Shown: in pieces, positions 60,301 to 64,000 of the stretch
How positions within the stretch are numbered: the stretch's first letter is position 1
Layout: each line of letters opens with the position of its first letter
Assembly: GCA_907165275.2 (NCBI GenBank)
Contig: OU015670.1
Span: 1,019,501-1,083,500, forward strand
Length of the DNA: 64,000 bases
Reading direction: 5' to 3'
Source of the DNA: Zygaena filipendulae
Taxonomy: Eukaryota > Arthropoda > Insecta > Lepidoptera > Zygaenidae
Translations under genes and position numbers: made by a program
Notes under the pieces: model-generated
Told to the model about the DNA's origin: nothing
The model's input: only the letters and a program-made list of their open reading frames with translations
Database searches by the model: none

Positions 60301-62504
60301 ACAGTTTGTGGGTTTTTTATTGAAATAGTCAACTCAAATGATAAGTTTCTGTTTCAAAACCCTGCTGTGGATATGGGTTGCGACTTGCGGCTGAATCCTT
60401 ATATTATGAGTTTGTTATGCTTTCACGCTTTAGCTGCTCAACCGATCACTATGAATTTTCGCATACACATAGTCAGGGTAACAGAGAAGGACATAAGGTA
60501 TTTTTCAGGCCGAAATCCCCGCGGGAACTTCAAAAATTAACGAGGGTGAAACAGCCAGTTAATAAATAAAATATATTTCCACTAGCTGTTCCCTGCGGTT
60601 TCAGCCCGGTGGGTATTTGGAGATGAAAATACTTACTGCCCTACAAATTTTTTCTAATAAAAAAATTTAAGGTAGTATGCAAAATTTAATGTAGTTCCTT
60701 CCACGTTAATTTCGGAGTTCCCATGGGAATTCCGGGATAAAAAGTAGCTTTGTCAAGGGTACAGAGAAGGACATAGGCCTTGACAGCGTGTGTTTCGGAT
60801 ATATAATATTAGTAAGAATGGTCCTCACCATGTGGCACGACGATCTTCGGCACTACCGGCACCTGGTGTTCAGGCGTGAGGTCGACCCTCGCCGCGGCCG
60901 CCGGCGCCAGCGTTAGTGTGGTGTTGGTCGCAAGCAAACTCGTCAGTATCGTGTTCTGGGCCTGCAAGTTCCATGGAGACTGTTGGAAAACTGATGGAGC
61001 ATGTACCTGTCCTCCATTGAGCCATCTTTTGGCTAAAGGCCAAAGGTCATAATCTCTGATTGTGGTGTATGTCAACGATGGAGACCATTGGATAACTGAT
61101 GAAGTGAATGACCTTTGCTTATTAAATGTTTCTGTATATCCTTTTGGGGTGTGTGTGTGTATATTTACTTATATATATTTATGTATATTTATATAATACC
61201 TCAATATTTAAGTAACTATTTTATGTTGTGTAATATTTATATATGAATTATCTCTATGTTCAGTCCTTATTTATGTCTTAGTTTATAACAGTTTTTAGTT
61301 TTCAATACTATTATTTTTATTAATTTTTTCGTTTTTTCCGTAGGTTGCACACCCCGTCCCTTTTATCTCTCTGCCAACCCAATGGTTAACTGTCAGAGAA
61401 TGCCGCAAGGCATTAAGTTCGCCATTTGTACTATTTTGTGCAAGAAGAATAAATAAATAAATAAATACTAACACCACTCATTAAAATAAAACTCATATGT
61501 ATTATATTTTGAGAAATCCTTACATATCATAAAACAAAGTCCTCCACCTGTCTGTCTGTCTGTTTGTTCATGATAGGTAAACTGAAAAACTACTGAACGG
61601 ATTTACATGCGGATTTACCAATGTCTATTGGTTCATGAGGAAAGTTTAGGTATATATAATTTGTCAAATTGGTTGAAATATAATTTTTTTTCATTATAAT
61701 CCTCTATATTGGTTGAAATGTATAACAATAGATATTTTTCGGAGATGACAGAAAAAGTGCATTAATTTTTGTTGTCAGAGGTACAGAAAAGTACATAGGG
61801 AACCTTTGTCCTGGAATTCCTGTGGGGACTTCAAAATTAACACACGTGAAACCACAGGGAACAGCTAATTTGAAAATAATTAAATATATTTATTTGTTTC
61901 CATTTTGCATAATACTAGTTTCATACTAATAGTTAGTTGTATGACCAAAATTAAACAATGAATGAAAAAAAAAAAAAATTAAAAATTAATTACCTACCTG
62001 TAACAGAGCTCCATTGGCAAAACTCCGCGAGAGATCCTTGGGTTTCCTTTTATACCCCTTTGGAGGGCCCCTTTTCTTAGCTATCTCACCATTTTTCTTA
62101 TATCGTATGAGTTCACCAGACTCATTTCTAGTCTGACTCGGTACAGGTGATATAGTTAGTTTTGCCGGTAACGAAAACCTACTTTGCAAGCTTCTTACTA
62201 TACTGTCAGTTGGCTTGGTGTCTAGTTTTAACGGATTGGCCAAATTTAACGGATTGTTAACAAACTGCGGCAGCACACTTGGTGGTGTGGACAGCGAAAT
62301 TGATAGTGCACTTGGTGTATTGAAAGCCGGAATTTGATAGACTTTTAAATTTAACGACGGGCTTGTAAATGAGGTCTTCCTTCTTTTCGCCGTAGGTTCA
62401 TCGTCACTTGATTCAGACTGAGTTGATCCAGAACTCAGTGGGTCTTTGTCTTTTGTCATGTATCCGTCTGTGTGAGGCGATTCGGTTTCTTGTAAGCAAA
62501 ACAT
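57356..62504 (-). CDS. C2H2 zinc-finger protein (five exons recognised, one junction unresolved)
   Basis: Exons on the minus strand: 62504-61998, 60961-60829, 60277-60147, 58685-58499 and 57632-57356. The first three junctions are in phase (0, 1, 0). Exon 1 starts [15 protein letters not shown] directly after an acceptor (TTTTCCAG), so a 5' exon lies upstream. It is Ser/Pro-rich with a basic [20 protein letters not shown] patch. Exon 3 ends RCEHCFK and exon 4 begins [16 protein letters not shown], which together make a C-x2-C-x12-H-x4-H finger across the splice. Exon 4 continues with CPCC...HKKHLETH and CPYC. The last exon has LHKKRKH and ends WGDSVPNS. Exon 4 ends in phase 1 but the last exon expects phase 2, so a small exon is missing or a border is wrong. 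Probably a nuclear DNA-binding regulator. Confidence 0.75.
57945..58015 (-). repeat. tRNA-like SINE fragment in zinc-finger intron
   Basis: GAGGATCGAACCCGC is a reverse B-box-like motif, with CAGTCAGGCTCGCTAAC after it. It cannot fold as a full tRNA. Confidence 0.5.
58030..58485. repeat. GT-rich minisatellite, ~127-bp period
   Basis: Units built from GTGTCTGTCTGCACGTGTCT and TCTCCGCGTACCTGTACGTG. A block starting near 58166 repeats near 58293 almost exactly. It lies in the intron after exon 4 of the zinc-finger gene, a few bases past the donor. Confidence 0.9.
58712..58775 (-). repeat. LINE 3'-end fragment
   Basis: TATCATCATCACCAGCCCAT and CCACTGCTGGACATAGGCCT are the reverse of the type of LINE end also seen at 45770-45874. 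Confidence 0.55.
58788..59132. repeat. MITE family C copy 2 (TA target)
   Basis: CAACGTGTTAATAAATTAAC start and CATAACACGTTG end with TA on both sides. Very similar to 43331-43678 throughout and in the same orientation. Confidence 0.85.
59500..59670 (+). repeat. Repeat family G, copy 2
   Basis: Matches the minus strand of 2960-3195. Shared: AATTATTCACTGACA, TTACTGTCAGCTCGC and the ACACGTGTACAAGC block. A 66-residue ORF here is not convincing as a gene. Confidence 0.5.
59742..59978 (-). repeat. MITE family F copy 2 (4-bp target duplication)
   Basis: Inverted relative to 14812-15047, with the same ends (GGACATAGATAAGCAATAGT and ATTGCTTATCTGCGTCC). AAAT is duplicated at 59738-59741 and 59979-59982. 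Confidence 0.8.
60405..60818. repeat. Helitron-like fragments in zinc-finger intron
   Basis: 60405-60565 plus (GTTATGCTTTCACGCTTTAG to GAGGGTGAAACAGCCAGT) and 60584-60818 minus (CTAGCTGTTCCCTGCGG to TATAATATTAGTAAGA). Confidence 0.6.
61140..61480 (+). repeat. Retroposon 3' end with (AAAT)n tail
   Basis: AATGCCGCAAGGCATTAAGT, ACTATTTTGTGCAAGAAG and a (AAAT)n tail to about 61466. The reverse of this end lies at 40517-40600. A short ORF on the other strand is not a gene. Confidence 0.5.
61500..61873 (+). repeat. Helitron-like element, diverged
   Basis: TGTCTGTCTGTCTGTTTGTT near the start, GTCAGAGGTACAGAAAAGTA and CACACGTGAAACCACAGGGA near the end, then ACAGCTAAT in place of CAGCTAGT. Confidence 0.55.
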
Positions 62505-62509
62505 CTGGA

Positions 62510-64000
62510 AAATGACAAAACGAATTTTACACTTATGGTTGACACTGATTCTGATTTGGTTTGGGATTGACTCTTTGGTGATCAGCTGATAATTTTATCC
62601 TAAAAATAGGTTCTCAGGATACTATATTATGTAAAGATGTTATATAAGATGACAAGAGGCTGTTAGATTAGTAATTAATAAGGTAGAGAAAAAAAATAAA
62701 AAGATAAAGATGTACTAGGATTTCATCATTTTTAATATCAACCATGTAGGTAATGGAGAAATGCAAAGATTGAAAGTTGATATCTATAAGTTACAATTAA
62801 ATGTGTAATGAGATATGATGTGGCATTCCACGATAAGAAAAGCCGACAAACTTTAGCGGTTCTGTTATTAAAATTGTGTTAAAAAATACACACATCTAAT
62901 TTTTTTTTTAATTTTATATTCTCGTTTAAAAGTGGGAACACAAAATTTGTGCTTCAACGTACTATATTAGCGACAGAAATTATTTACAATCACAAAATGG
63001 CGTTATACAATTAAAAACCATCGTAACAATAAGGGCCGAACGACGATCCCATGGAATAACTGCACATGCCAAGTAAAAAGCAACGCATAAGTACAATACA
63101 GAGACGATCTAATTAAACACAAATGAAACCAGAATTATTGAATGAAAATTTCACCTTTTCTATTATATTATGATTGAATAATATGAAGCACACCCAAAAA
63201 CACTGATTAAACACTGAGTTTTATAAATTTCAATTGATTTTCTATTGAAAATAATGCAATATTAATGAATAAAAAGGTTATGCTTGATTTTAGAGTAATA
63301 CAGTTTTCATTATTCATCATTCAACTGACAACTCTCAGACTCTTTGTTTCCACCAATCAAATCTGGATTCTGGAATGTTCTTTCTCGTTCTTTTGTATGC
63401 CGTAAGTGCTAAGTGCGAGTGAAACCAAATAATATAAACAGGACATTAAATATTATAAATTAGAATGCGTAAAATGAAATGTGTTTATATTTCTAATCTG
63501 TGCATAAAATAAAAAAAAACATTGCGTGTTTTTGAAGGATTTTGACGTACTTATTTCTTTTCTTGACTTTCGCACATTTTACATTTAGCCATAGTCAGTT
63601 TCAAATATTAAAATGTTCATTAAACTAAGCATTCTCGGGCCGTATTTTCCGTCCGTCTTGTAGATTAATGATAGTAGATTTTACAACAAGTGCACAAAAT
63701 GAACCATTTCTATCCGAGACTTTCTACATGTCGCAAGCAAATTTTTAAGGCAGGTTCAACTATTGAAGTATGTTTATTTTGGTTGATTTCTAGATATTGT
63801 AGGTGTCGAAACGTGCATATTGTAATCTCAAAACCGCCATGTTTTTGATTGCAACTAGCGATGGGCGATTATTACTAAAATTTATCGAATTAGTCGATTG
63901 TTCGGTTTAGTCGATAAAAGTCGATAATAATCTATATTAGTCGATTGTTCAGTATCTACTTCAACTACTAATTCAGTAGTTACTAACTACTAGTTAGTAA
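62510..64000. other. Upstream region of the zinc-finger gene
   Basis: AT-rich. It should hold a 5' exon and promoter on the minus strand, but I cannot place them. At 63650-63675 a scrap resembling MITE family A (CCGTCCGTCTTGTAGATTAA) is visible. From about 63890 short TAGTCGATTGTTC units repeat to the window edge. Confidence 0.4.

Noticed and set aside
63551..63592. Minus-strand ATG with CKMC motif as a first exon of the zinc-finger gene
   Set aside because: The frame hits TAA right before the only nearby donor-like GTACGT, so it cannot feed the 62504 exon. Chance is more likely.

Overview
This is eukaryotic, AT-rich, repeat-dense DNA. Spliced genes with short exons, many non-autonomous Helitron-like elements ending in an acceptor hairpin plus CTAG|T, tRNA-derived SINEs and retroelements of the BEL/Pao, errantivirus and copia types together suggest an insect, most likely a moth or butterfly (Lepidoptera). 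That taxonomic call is inferred from repeat style, not from a search.

Four host genes can be supported. (1) The first coding exon of a glycerol-3-phosphate acyltransferase 3/4-like gene lies on the minus strand (13595-13747); its intron runs leftward past the window edge and holds most of the first 13.5 kb of transposons. (2) A complete three-exon gene for mitochondrial ATP synthase subunit e lies on the plus strand (15668-17213), head-to-head with the first. (3) A five-exon plus-strand gene I do not recognise spans 31393-46105; it starts with a signal peptide and its first intron of about 11.6 kb is full of transposons. (4) A C2H2 zinc-finger gene lies on the minus strand (57356-62504).

Most of the rest is mobile DNA. 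From left to right: the 3' end of a copia element (2-1050); a full-length BEL/Pao element with identical LTRs and an intact 1793-residue ORF (4971-12394), one LTR of which is split by a Tc1-like element (5089-6708); a 3.2-kb foldback element built from about ten 320-bp repeats with a 9-bp target duplication (18295-21528); a two-gene DNA transposon coding for a THAP/DDE transposase and a SWIM/YqaJ-type nuclease (about 23819-28130), itself hit by a hAT-like MITE; LINE remnants (28.7-29.5 kb and 36.0-37.7 kb); a deleted mariner-like element whose transposase termini are fused in frame (32769-33362); and an errantivirus-like LTR element with identical LTRs, intact gag-protease and env ORFs but no reverse transcriptase or integrase (46689-52189), lying just downstream of gene 3.

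At least six MITE families recur on both strands, several with clear target-site duplications. They include one carrying paired TGACGTCA palindromes and one with 4-bp duplications. About twenty Helitron-like fragments are scattered through introns and intergenic DNA. The most unusual items are the foldback element, the transposase/nuclease two-gene transposon, and the polymerase-less but recently inserted errantivirus derivative.
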